Source of the DNA: Phytophthora sp. 'mugwort'
Lineage: Eukaryota; Oomycota; Peronosporomycetes; Peronosporales; Peronosporaceae
Assembly (NCBI GenBank): GCA_033558025.1
Contig: JAUCEF010000012.1
Span: 1,550,001-1,614,000 of the forward strand
Reading direction: 5' to 3'
Length of the DNA stretch: 64,000 nucleotides
Below, one piece after another: positions 34,669-44,900 of this stretch. Each line of letters opens with the position of its first letter. Positions within the stretch are counted from its first letter, which is position 1. The notes below the pieces were generated by a model. That model had not been told where the DNA came from and searched no databases. It saw nothing but the letters and a program-made list of their open reading frames with translations. The position numbers were made by a program, and so were the translations under genes.

Positions 34669-35104
34669 ATGGAGATACTGGATGACTACATTCGCAAGTA
34701 CAACAATGGCAAAAGCGGCCATGAAACGTTGCTCAAGACCTTGACGAAAGGTTTTGGTGATGAGAGCGACTTTGTAACGGTTCTGGCGCGCGGAAAGAAG
34801 GACCCAAGCGCATCGATGAAGGCAAGGGAGTTGAAGAATCTGTTGGTCGAGAAATGGGTGACGCAAAATTGGAACCATTACGCGTCATGAGGCTACTAAG
34901 GCTTGACTATGACGTGAGAAAAAAAATGTTCTGAAAAGTGAAAACATTCGGGCGTTTGAGAAGTACATTGACGCGTCCAGCAACAAGAATTCAACTAGCA
35001 GGGTGACATTAGTCGGAGTTCTTTCATCGAAGCTCGGCGAAGTTGATGTGACAAGGGCAATCGTGTCTGCAATGAGGCATGACGATACGGAGTGGCTCCA
35101 TTAA
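34669..35104 (+). pseudogene. WY/LWY-module relic resembling an RXLR-type effector
   Basis: A frame of 73 codons from 34669 reads MEILDDYIRKYNNGKSGHET, then LLKTLTKGFGDE and KNLLVEKWVTQNW. After a break, another frame (about 34940-35104) reads NIRAFEKYIDASSNKNSTSR, then VTLVGVLSSKLGEVDVTRA and ends EWLH. The repeated pattern Y-I-x..-N-x..-T-L-(I/V)-x-x-L-(S/T)-x-x-(F/L)-G-(D/E) followed by a C-terminal Trp matches tandem WY/LWY helical modules in Phytophthora effectors as I know them. No signal peptide, RXLR or EER motif is visible upstream, so it is a truncated remnant. Assignment is by pattern only. Confidence 0.5.
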
Positions 35105-35184
35105 ATACAGCCTGAGTGCAGGATAAATAATTATTGTAAAATTTTAAATTTTATAGTGCAGGATTGACTGGTACCAACCCGCGC

Positions 35185-35270
35185 ATCAGCTATTCGAACA
35201 CGGGGGGGGGGGAATAGACCTCACCGCATTGTCTACTACGTACAGTACTCTAACCACTACGAGGAAGCTA
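35185..35270 (-). repeat. tRNA-like (possible SINE) fragment
   Basis: On the minus strand an A-box-like TAGTGGTTAGAGTA (35246-35259) lies about 50 bases upstream of a B-box-like gTTCGAATA (35191-35199), the spacing of an internal Pol III promoter. The T-stem does not pair and a long C run (G run 35202-35212 on +) sits where the variable region should be. So this is not a working tRNA; a tRNA-derived short repeat or decayed tRNA is the likely origin. Confidence 0.35.
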
Positions 35271-36777
35271 AAAATACAAAATCCAGGTATTTATGGGAGG
35301 CGACTCTGGCACACCGAAAGTCGTTTACAATCAAGATGCGGTCTTGGTTGAGTGAAGAAGTATATGTGCTGATACTAGTAGTATTTCAGAGGGGTAAGCG
35401 CAAGCTCTTTTCATCTCAAAGCCTAACATCTGCTCACTATTGGTAACTTGTACACTTGCAGTTTTTTTGTTCCTACATGGACATACAGTATCATAAAGTG
35501 AGCCCATTTCCACCTTTTCGATTAAGCACAGTGGGAAATATATCACAAAAGTGCACTCCTACAAATGCTCCGGATCTCAGGCGCTCCCGCACCGACCAGG
35601 CCATGCGTCCGCAGTTCAGCTGTCTCTGCCAGCCTCACGGGACCCCGCCAAGCTCCTGATGCGAATTACGATCGATTGGCGAGAGCTCAAAGTGGACATT
35701 GCTGGCGAAATCTGAGCGACGCGCGCTGTGCTCGCGCGATTGACGGCTCAAATGGAGGGCGGCAACATCACGTCCGCGGCTTGATCCTGAGCGTCAGGTG
35801 TTAGAGCGGTGTCATCTTCCCGGATGGCCTTCCCTTTGACAGCCCCCTGTCGCAGCGCGTAAGTTGCTTTATTTTAGGCAGACGTCAACCAAATCGAAAA
35901 AAAAAAATTCCCAATCCGGTCGGCTATCAACTCAAGGCGTGCTGGTGCGGCAATAATACAGTTGTACAGGGCCATATCAAAAGTGCGAATTCGATAAAGT
36001 GTGAGCAGGCGATTGCTTGCGTAATAAAAGCTTTGATGACGAAGGGGAGTCGAAATTCAAAAAAGAATGGCTCGTTGAACGACAAATTGAAGCTTGGAGG
36101 TTTTCACCAACAATAATATCGATAGACGTTTCGGTTCAGCGGTTGCTCACTCAAACAATTCCTCAAGAAGCTTGTACTGTTGCAATGGAGACTAACGTGG
36201 TTAAAAAAAGTAAGAAAGCGCTAATTTTATCGTGTTGCGTGGGTAGTCAGTCGCTTGACCTGCAAGGCTAGAGCTTTGATGACTATTCCGTGACTGGAAT
36301 GTTGGATAGGGCGTACCTGTCTATCATGTATCTATATATAACGTCCTTACAATACCAATGCACCTGCGAGGTGGCAAAACTCTCATCCAAGCGCGCACGC
36401 TGCGACTATCTTGGCAATTCCCCCTTTTTAGCAAAAATGGATACCCGGTACATGGAATTTGTTTTCACCCCATTTTCCTACGGTTCGGATCCTGGCGTAA
36501 TCGCGCCGGACACGTGCCCTCTTACAAATTCCAAGTTATTAATGACCCGTCAGGACATAATCGGTGATTCTCATTTGGGATATGTAACGACTCTGATACA
36601 GCACGGTACTTGTTGTTTAGATAACGGCACCATCGCTCCACGAATTTTACAAATTGCAAGTCAAAATTTGAGCGCGGCAGAGAACTACTTCACAAACCCT
36701 AATCCGCGTGCTAGCACCGATTACGCTCATTTTCCAATACATTAGAGAGCGCAGTCATTGCTGCCTTCCAGCCACAC
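35271..36777. other. Spacer with the promoter of the large membrane protein
   Basis: Plus frames at 36017-36271 and 36290-36745 (84 and 151 codons) show no domain I recognise. They could be decayed gene fragments. The last few hundred bases should contain the promoter of the gene at 36778. Confidence 0.4.
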
Positions 36778-39700
36778 ATGGCAGCACGAGAACGGCCTCC
36801 ACCGACCGCGGACGTGATCGCAGCAGCGAATGCAGCGGCGGCAGCTTCAGTGCGACCTGCGCTAGCTCATGCCGCGTCGGATGAGCCGTCCAGCGTCTTC
36901 CAGCGAGCTCTGGGAGCACAGCCAGGCTCATCCGAGCACGAGGACATGTGGAGCGCGCGCAGCAACGCGAGCGTCAGCAGCTACAACAGCAGCACGCGCG
37001 AGATGCACCGTCTTGCCATCGCCAGCGCCTTCTTTGGGCCCATCTCGAACACTACGGAGGCGATCGCGGAGACCGAGGAGGAAGAGGAGGTACCCTCAAG
37101 TCAGCGCAGCTTTGGCAGCACCATGAGCAGCGACAGAGGTACCAGACGAAGACGAAGACATAGAGGCGCCAGCACAGCTGGAGGGGGGCTGCTTCGACGA
37201 GTATTTAGACAGAGAACAGCGTCCGAGTCGGGGCTAACTGCAGCGACAGATGCAGAAGAGGAAAAGAGCGACGCCGTTCTGCAGCAGACGCCGACAGAGG
37301 CTCAGCAAGAGCAGAGCAGAAGCTTGAGGAATCAGTTGTCGCTGCCTCCCGACTCGCCTAATAGAAAGAACAAGACGCCGGAAGAGCGCGCTAGACGGAG
37401 GGAGAATCGAGCGCTCTTTGAGGAGCTGGTGCACTTGGCAAACACCCACCAACCGGTACAATTCGACACGTTCAAACAGAAGCGAATCAGGAAAAATAGC
37501 AGGAGCAGGAGCAGCAACAAGTCGCTTAGCGCTCAGCTGAGACGCTCAGGGTCGGGTGATGCACGCGATGTAGCAGAATTTAGATCGTCGGATGATGAAG
37601 CCAGCGAAAGCAGTGATGGCGAGACTAGAGTTGCCGACGAGACGATAAACACGGAGCTGCTGGAAGCGTATATTGCCTACTCTAAGTCCATCGACCACGA
37701 ACCGAACATCCAGCTCGACCCGTCCCTGATTCCTCTCGGAACGAATCACAAACCTCTAGACAGTCATATTGACAAAGATGGCAGTGATCAAGACGACGAC
37801 GACAACGACCACTACCAGACCCACCGAGCGTCATACATCCAAGAACGACCCGTGGTCGAGGAACACAAACATGTTTGGACTGGATTCATGGGTACGAGAT
37901 ACAGCAAACGTCGAGGTTGTGTGCAGTTCTGGACGTGGCTGTTAATTGGTGTGGGTGTTCTTCTGTGGTTGGGCATTTCGCTCTCTTCGCTGCAACTCAA
38001 CGAGGTGTTGCATCTGGACGCCTTCACAGCTCAAGACGTCCAGCTCACGCAGGATTATACGTACCTTCACTTTCTAGAGGAAGTTGATTTTCACCTCACT
38101 TATACCATCGAAACTCCCAACCCAGAGATATTGAGCTCAAGTGTAAATCCCAACTCTTCCTACTTCAACGCGCTGCTACTTAACGAGTACGAGTACGAAC
38201 ACTACATTAAAGGTGAGCCTTATGAGTATATCGAAGTGGGCTCGACGCTTCGCACGACGTATGCATATTTGCCCCACACATACATCGATAACACCATCAA
38301 GGAGACCATGTACTTCGTTGTCCAGCCCTGTTACTTGAAACGGAATCCGACAGCTGACTACTGCGAAACCGGACAGCTACCTACGAGTGTACATTCCAGC
38401 GAGAAGATCTACAATCTCGATCAAAAGAAAAAAATGGCGAAAAAAGAGGCTTGGGAAAATTTTAACGTCACGTACATGTCGGTGAACCCAATGCCAGTTG
38501 CCTGCAGTTCGTCTGGATGGCTCGGTGGCAGCTATTTGCTGCTGTTCTTGCCGTACTTGATCATAACACTATTCGGACTCCGTGTGTTCCAAATGGTAGC
38601 GCACTGGGAAAGCTGGCAGAAAAATCTCGAACGAATATACTCACGCGAGTTGAATGTGCCTGAGAACGAAGTGGACTATTGGCAGCCGATGCCGTGGGAC
38701 CGAAAGGTGCCTAAGACAAAACTGTGTGGACCGTGCTGCTGGAAGAAGTTCCGTCGGCCATTTGAGCCGTTCTACACGTGGTGGCGTCACGAAAACTACT
38801 TCACGTGGATATTTTTCCCGTACCGTAATGAACGTCTCTCACGTGGCGAGCGAGCATTGATTGTTGTGTGTTCACTGTACATCACATTCTACGTACTGTT
38901 CATCATTGTCATGCTGCGCGATTCGTGGGGTGCAGATATCACGATCTTCACGTCCGTCGTGCTGTATGCGATCCTCATCTCGATCCTACCATCAGCAGGA
39001 AAAGCTATATTCAAGGAGCTTTTCAAGTTAATTTTTCGTCAGCGACGCAAGTACTTTCGAGCTAAAGCTGCTGGTGGGAATCTCGCCGGGTTTTCATTTC
39101 GTCTTGCTTTTTTGTTGCAGGTGCTGGTTGTAGTACTGCTCACCTTGGCGCAAGTCCCAATTTTTTACATTTGGGCGTTTCGTAGTTGTTTATTTCTGAA
39201 AAAGTTCATGTGGTTTGGTGTATTGGCTGCCGTTATGCGCATGTCTCTCATGGGATTGGTTCAAGATTTGACATGGTACCTGGTGATTAAAACATGGGGC
39301 TGGAAAGATTTGTGTCCATATTGCACAGAACGTATTAAACACTGCGACTGCTTCAATGATGAGTTGCTGGTGCTTGCGGTTGAACGTGTTGGGCCAAAGT
39401 GGGAATTGATTCGGGTACTTGATGGACTTATGTCCAAGCAGCATCATTATGACGCTCAATTTGAACTCTACACTTCGGAACAACTTCGAGAACGCTGGGA
39501 AGTCATCGTGGAGCGAGCCGAATTGCATATGGACAAGATCGAGAAGCTCCGTGCGTACCAAGAGAAAAAGCGCCTTGAAACCTTGCGTCATGACCGAGTA
39601 CGCCGCAGTTTGACAAGTTTCTTGTCGTTCCGTGGCACAACGCAATCGGACCAGCCTGGATTTGAGAAGCAGCTTGAGGGTGACGAAGATGATGGAACAC

Positions 39701-40665
39701 AGCGCAAATCTTCGGATGCAGGGAGCACGAGCAGCAGCACTGAGGAAACCCGCAATCGCGACTCGGAAGTGGATATTCACGTGTGTAGCCTCCGTGAAAA
39801 AAAGATTTTAGAACTCAACAACAAGATTAAGCTCGACACGTTTGAGAAACACTACGACTCCAACATCTCGGAGGTTTTCCATGCTCTCACTCACTCGGTT
39901 GAAAAGTTTCGTCGTCACGGCAAACATACGCGCAAGATTAAATCCAAGTCGAGAGATGTTGGTCTCGAGCAAATTCCTGAAGAAGGTCACAGCGACAATG
40001 AAGACGAAGGGTCCAGGTCAAGGACACAGCTGGGCAGCAATAGCAGCGATGGCGAGACTATGTGGGTCTTTGATACGCCTGCACAGCGTCTTGAGCGACG
40101 TGAAGAAGAAAAACTACAGCGCAAGCGAGCGTTCCGCGTCTTGAATGATTACAAGATCGAGAGCGTGGATCCGAATCCAGAGCCAAGCACTCCCGCGGGT
40201 CCAATGCTGTCTCCGATTCTCTCGCGTCAAGGCTCGATGTCTGCTATCTCCGGTGCAGCTCCACTGTCGACGAGCCGGATCAGCCACCAAGACACGAAGA
40301 AGAGGCCGTTGCTTTCTACACGCAGTAGACCTACCACACCGAATAGCCAGGACCTGGTGATTCTAATGCCGGATGAGTCGACGCATGGAAAGAGCAAAGA
40401 GAAGGAGAAGGTGAACCTCGATGAGATGGCGTCTGGCTGTGTGGAAGACGACTACGACGACAATGACGAAGACGACGAGTACCCGAGTGACTTGGAGCGA
40501 GGCACGCGTCAACCGCTTTCCGGCGCTCCGGATCCACCGCCAGGAAGCGCGACCCGTATGTACTGCGTCACCCAGCGACGGCAGACTCTGCTCCGACGAG
40601 TGTCTGCTTCAGCCTCCGCTTTCGCCGCCTGGGCGCTCAACTACGACCCCAACGTAAAATATTAA
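36778..40665 (+). CDS. Large six-segment membrane protein of unknown function
   Basis: 1295 residues in one exon. Residues 1-380 are disordered, Ala/Ser/Arg/Glu-rich and presumably cytosolic. Membrane segments lie near 382-400, 582-601, 692-713, 721-740, 771-800 and 809-829. Between the first two is a soluble region of about 180 residues with N-glycosylation sites (NSSY, NVTY) and a few Cys, likely lumenal or extracellular. After the last segment comes CPYCTERIKHCDCF, then helical and acidic stretches (Asp/Glu near 1240) to the end. The arrangement (one anchor, outside domain, then a helical bundle) recalls polycystin-like or other channel architectures, but I see no channel signature and do not assign one. 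No neighbour suggests a role. Confidence 0.88.
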   Translation: MAARERPPPTADVIAAANAAAAASVRPALAHAASDEPSSVFQRALGAQPGSSEHEDMWSARSNASVSSYNSSTREMHRLAIASAFFGPISNTTEAIAETEEEEEVPSSQRSFGSTMSSDRGTRRRRRHRGASTAGGGLLRRVFRQRTASESGLTAATDAEEEKSDAVLQQTPTEAQQEQSRSLRNQLSLPPDSPNRKNKTPEERARRRENRALFEELVHLANTHQPVQFDTFKQKRIRKNSRSRSSNKSLSAQLRRSGSGDARDVAEFRSSDDEASESSDGETRVADETINTELLEAYIAYSKSIDHEPNIQLDPSLIPLGTNHKPLDSHIDKDGSDQDDDDNDHYQTHRASYIQERPVVEEHKHVWTGFMGTRYSKRRGCVQFWTWLLIGVGVLLWLGISLSSLQLNEVLHLDAFTAQDVQLTQDYTYLHFLEEVDFHLTYTIETPNPEILSSSVNPNSSYFNALLLNEYEYEHYIKGEPYEYIEVGSTLRTTYAYLPHTYIDNTIKETMYFVVQPCYLKRNPTADYCETGQLPTSVHSSEKIYNLDQKKKMAKKEAWENFNVTYMSVNPMPVACSSSGWLGGSYLLLFLPYLIITLFGLRVFQMVAHWESWQKNLERIYSRELNVPENEVDYWQPMPWDRKVPKTKLCGPCCWKKFRRPFEPFYTWWRHENYFTWIFFPYRNERLSRGERALIVVCSLYITFYVLFIIVMLRDSWGADITIFTSVVLYAILISILPSAGKAIFKELFKLIFRQRRKYFRAKAAGGNLAGFSFRLAFLLQVLVVVLLTLAQVPIFYIWAFRSCLFLKKFMWFGVLAAVMRMSLMGLVQDLTWYLVIKTWGWKDLCPYCTERIKHCDCFNDELLVLAVERVGPKWELIRVLDGLMSKQHHYDAQFELYTSEQLRERWEVIVERAELHMDKIEKLRAYQEKKRLETLRHDRVRRSLTSFLSFRGTTQSDQPGFEKQLEGDEDDGTQRKSSDAGSTSSSTEETRNRDSEVDIHVCSLREKKILELNNKIKLDTFEKHYDSNISEVFHALTHSVEKFRRHGKHTRKIKSKSRDVGLEQIPEEGHSDNEDEGSRSRTQLGSNSSDGETMWVFDTPAQRLERREEEKLQRKRAFRVLNDYKIESVDPNPEPSTPAGPMLSPILSRQGSMSAISGAAPLSTSRISHQDTKKRPLLSTRSRPTTPNSQDLVILMPDESTHGKSKEKEKVNLDEMASGCVEDDYDDNDEDDEYPSDLERGTRQPLSGAPDPPPGSATRMYCVTQRRQTLLRRVSASASAFAAWALNYDPNVKY

Positions 40666-41253
40666 AGCCGGTGGTAACTAATTTATACATTACATGCTTC
40701 TGCGCAAGCAAGACAATAGACACTTTTATCTACTGAAATACTACTCATAGTACTGTACTACGTTGAATTCTGTAGTCATCAAATACTCAGGCTAACCATA
40801 CTACGACAGCGTATTATTCGTACAGTAATACGGCAAACTAAACAAGCTAGTAGCACTACTACTTCCTCATATATTTACACATACTGCAGCCTTTTATACC
40901 CTGGAGCCAACATACACATACGGTATCAATTATCAATATGACGTCCAAGAACAAACCGAAAGACACTATTTTCCTCTTCATTCACCCGCAGGATTCGCTC
41001 TTCATCCATTTCAAGTTTAACCTGACCTGATTGTCCAACGTCTAGTGGGAGTACTTAGAAGAAAAACTGCTGTTGCTGCTGTCGATCTGATGCACAGGGC
41101 ACCGAAATTTAAAGCACGATGCTTCAGCTTGTCCATTACTCAGTGTCCCCCGCTTGAAAAGAAGATCATCACCCAACTTGACGTAATTGCAATGATTCCC
41201 TTCTAAATTGGGTCAGCCACACTACGAGTCATCGACAGTCTGTAGCGCGACGC
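40666..41253. other. 3' flanks of two convergent genes
   Basis: AT-rich sequence between the convergent membrane-protein and ubiquitin-like/eL41 genes. No gene seen. Confidence 0.5.
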
Positions 41254-41550
41254 TTATCTGGCGCGCTGGCGCATTTTTCGGCGCTTACGGCGTAGGCGAC
41301 GCATACGTTTCTTGCGCCACTTGGCACGCATACCACCGTTCACATACAGCAGCATCTTGAGCGTGTCGCACTCGCCGACGGCGTAGTCAGCAAGCGAGCC
41401 ACTCGACAGCTGCTTGCCGGCGCAGACCAGACGGAAGTTCTGGATGTACTCCACGTCTTCCACGGCCTGCTTGACCGACGCCACCGAGGCGTCCGCCGCC
41501 ACGCTGAGCGTGAGCGGGGAGCCCGACAGGGTCTCCACGAAGAGCTGCAT
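41254..41550 (-). CDS. RPL41: Ubiquitin-like domain fused to ribosomal protein eL41
   Basis: 98 residues in one exon. Residues 1-73 form a ubiquitin-like fold (MQLFVETLSGSPLTLSV, then KQAVEDVEYIQNFRLVCAG) ending LLYVNGG. Residues 74-98 are MRAKWRKKRMRRL..., the full 25-residue eL41 with its own Met directly after Gly-Gly. Known ribosomal fusions (ubiquitin with eL40 or eS31, FUBI with eS30) are cut after the C-terminal Gly-Gly to release the ribosomal protein. By analogy this one would release intact eL41 and a free ubiquitin-like modifier. The MQLFV start is closer to FUBI than to ubiquitin. I do not know of a described ubiquitin-like/eL41 fusion. eL41 sits at the bridge between ribosomal subunits. 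Confidence 0.9.
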   Translation of the reverse strand: MQLFVETLSGSPLTLSVAADASVASVKQAVEDVEYIQNFRLVCAGKQLSSGSLADYAVGECDTLKMLLYVNGGMRAKWRKKRMRRLRRKRRKMRQRAR

Positions 41551-41976
41551 TCTTCCCTCCTGGATGCTCAGATGCTATCGTCACCAAACCATAAGAGCAT
41601 TAGCACACAGTAAGTACAGCGTGTCAGAAATACGTAGCGATAGGGCAACGCACCCGAAACGATGTTCCAAGCAGAGCAGTCAGCAGAAAGTGAGTGGCGA
41701 ACGGCGTCGCCTAGGCGCCAAAGAGAGGATAGTTGGCGTAGAGCTTATCAGCACTTTTGACTGGACTTTTGGTATGTTGAAAACCTCGCATATGCAGCTT
41801 TTCAAAGTACAGAAAAGAGCGGATGCCACGGCGAAACATCGTCATTGGCTGGTCGGCAACGCCGACTACTGGCCAACCAAAATATCATCGTGTGGATTAC
41901 ATCCACCTATGTCCAAAACATCAAATATACGACACTCAATTGAGGGAATTTTGTGCCTTCAACATGCAATGAAACT
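41551..41976. other. Short spacer
   Basis: 5' flank of the eL41 fusion gene and 3' flank of the next gene. A plus frame of 188 codons across 41414-41980 is a shadow of these regions with no domain. Confidence 0.5.
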
Positions 41977-44900
41977 TTAGGCTACAACAGGGACGACGCG
42001 CAGTTGCAGCGTCTCTTTCAGGGCGGTGACGTCTACAGACGCGTCTCTATTGCCGCTTTGCGTGATCTCCACCAACGGCAATGGAAGACGACCGAGGAAC
42101 AGATACTGGATGGTCAGGTGCGCGGTCACTACTCCAGTGACCGCGTCTTCCGTCGTTCTAAGCGTCGCCTCAATCGTTGCCACATTTGACAGCGCAGCGC
42201 GGTACATGTCCGTCAGTATCGCAATAAGTCGTGGCGTCACGTCGGTAGTGTTCGCATTGAAGTCCTCCACGAACTCATACGTTGACTCGCGCTCGCCAGT
42301 GTCCAACGTGAAGCTCAGACTGGCGAATCCATTAACAAGCTCAAATTCCAGCACTTGTTCGCCATGGTTATAGTCCAGAATGAGCTGGCGGCTGAGCGTA
42401 TCGCTGTGTGCCAGTGGGCAATGATTCCGCCACAAGCATGTGCAGCTCGAGACGAGCATCTCGCGCATGGTGCTTGACCACACTGTGCCATCGGACGGGC
42501 TTATGCAGTCCTCGAGCAGCCAGGACGCATCTATACTAGTCCCAGCTGCGTCTTCTTGCAGCATTCTGGAGATCAGAGTCAAATCAGAGTCAAGGAGGAC
42601 ACTGGCGCATGCCGAGAATGCTCGACACTCTAATCTGCTATTGCAACTCGACAGGAAAGCTGTGCAGGGAATGCAGACAGGTGCAATCTCATTCAGTATT
42701 GAGGCGGAATACAGCCCACCGAGACGTGGCTCCTGTACATTTAGCGTCACGTTAACATTTGTGATCTTGTCTCCATCATTCCTCAGTTGAGGATGCTCAG
42801 CAGATAGAAAAGCGGGTGCAGGTTGGTCACTCGTCGCGACCACCGCGACATCACCGAATTGTCTACGTCGTATGACTGGTGCTGCTGCTAAATCCTCCGG
42901 GTCAAGTTTCAGATCAAGCGTAAAAGGAGTACTGGAGTTCAAATCTTGCATTGTCTCCACGGCTACAAATGTGAGACGAATGCTTTGAAATGTGTAAGCT
43001 GTCGAGGGGTTTTCGAGGAGAAATGTCCATACAGTATCGTTGCCTTCATTTTGATCTCCTATCAATATCCACGGCGCTGGATGGGTGTGACTTGAGATGG
43101 AAAGTTCTAATGGAGCATGCGGATGTGGAAGTTTAATTGATGAAGCTGCAATCGGATGAAGGCTTTGCAGTGTACGCAGAAATATCTGAGAAAATTGGAT
43201 CATCCCCGTGAAACGGAGCCTGAAACACAGTCCAGACTGACTGGTGGAAGCTGTTCCTCCTGAATTGCATACGTCAGCAGCATTTAGCAATATCCCCGAT
43301 GCCGCACTCGGTTCGGGGTCGTTGAAGTCGTACACGAATGTTTTTTGTTGTTTAAGAAGCGACGTAGACGAGGTAATGAAGCCGTCACTGACGCTGTCAA
43401 TCACTGGTACGGCGACAAACAATCCAGGAAAATACTGTGGCCAACACGGTGATCCATCCACGTGAAGATCAACATGGCGTTCGATCAGCTCTAGTGTGCT
43501 ATCAGAATACGTTGAGATCGTGGACGCTAGTCGACGCGAGAAAATGACTGTGCGGATGCCTCGGCGTTGACTTTCGTCCGAGATGATTGCTCGATACTTG
43601 AAAAAGAGTAAGCGGTGCCACGTGTGTCCGGACTTGTCGAGTTTCATCGTCGGAGAATCGACTGTGTTTACCGAGACAAGCAGCACTTTGTCGTTTGTGA
43701 TTGCAACTTGCTGTAGTAAAAGTACCAGAGCGGAGCGAACGTGGTGCAGTTGGAAGAAATTGGGCGATTCCAGGACGGTCCCCGAGGCATCCAGTGGCTC
43801 GACTTGAATGGTAAGTGTGAAGTCAACAAACGGTTCGACTGCATTGTTTAAATGGAGATCAAAATCCCAATCGTGAGCACCGAGGAATGTCACACTCCTC
43901 ATCGAGGTATCAGTTGCACCTGTCGAGTCCAAAGCATGCTGCAGACCGGTTTCAACGAGGCTTTGCATTGCGATGATAACACTCTCCAGCACAGTACTAC
44001 TAAAAGTGCCAGTGGTTTGAGGCTCCACCTTAAATCCTAGCGTCCAATTGACAGCATTGATGGGATCAAAGACGGAGTCAGTGGTAAATCCATCCTCCGT
44101 CGCAATCTCAGTTCCATCGCCGTCATTATCGGTAGAGAGACTCGAGAGTGCGAAGGACGAGGAAGGGAACCCAATCCGACTGAATCTCACTTGGCTAGAA
44201 ACAATGTGAGCGATTGACACTCGCATGAAGTCGAGAACCGACCACTTCGAGCGTTTCAACTGCGTCAGCGGGATGTTGTGTATCTCGAACGTCAATTCGC
44301 TTGCGATAGTCGAGGCAACAGTAGCAACCGAACCTTGTGACGAGCTTACCGGAGAGAAACGTTTTCCTGCTTGTATGTCAACATCCATCGCAATAAGCTG
44401 CCACTGTGGCTCCATGTCGTGAAAAAAATCTGCTATGACGTTAGTGATCAACCCATTGGAGGACTTGTTGGCATCAAGCAGAGTCATTTCCACGAACTCG
44501 GCGTATCGTAGGTTATGTACGTGAACTTCGATCTCCAACACACCGACGTCTGCTTTATACATTGTAAACGGAAGCAGATTTGTTGGTGAACTAACAATAA
44601 GGTCCGAGACGCGAACATGTAGGAATTCTAGTCGCTGCGCCAGCAGAAATCGTAAACGTAAGTCCTGAAACGCATCTCGGTTCATCGTGTAGTGGCCGTC
44701 ATTACTGCTGATAACACCTGTAATTACGGAGTCTGCAGAGGCAATTGCAAGCTGGACGCCGACCCAAGCCTTTAAGTTAATCTGCACGAATGTTTCGCCA
44801 TCAAACACAATGTCCACCAGGTTCATTGGAGCACCAAACAGCGTCAGACTCTCGATCGTTAAATTCCCCGTGGCCAATACCTTCCCATACTTTAAATTCT

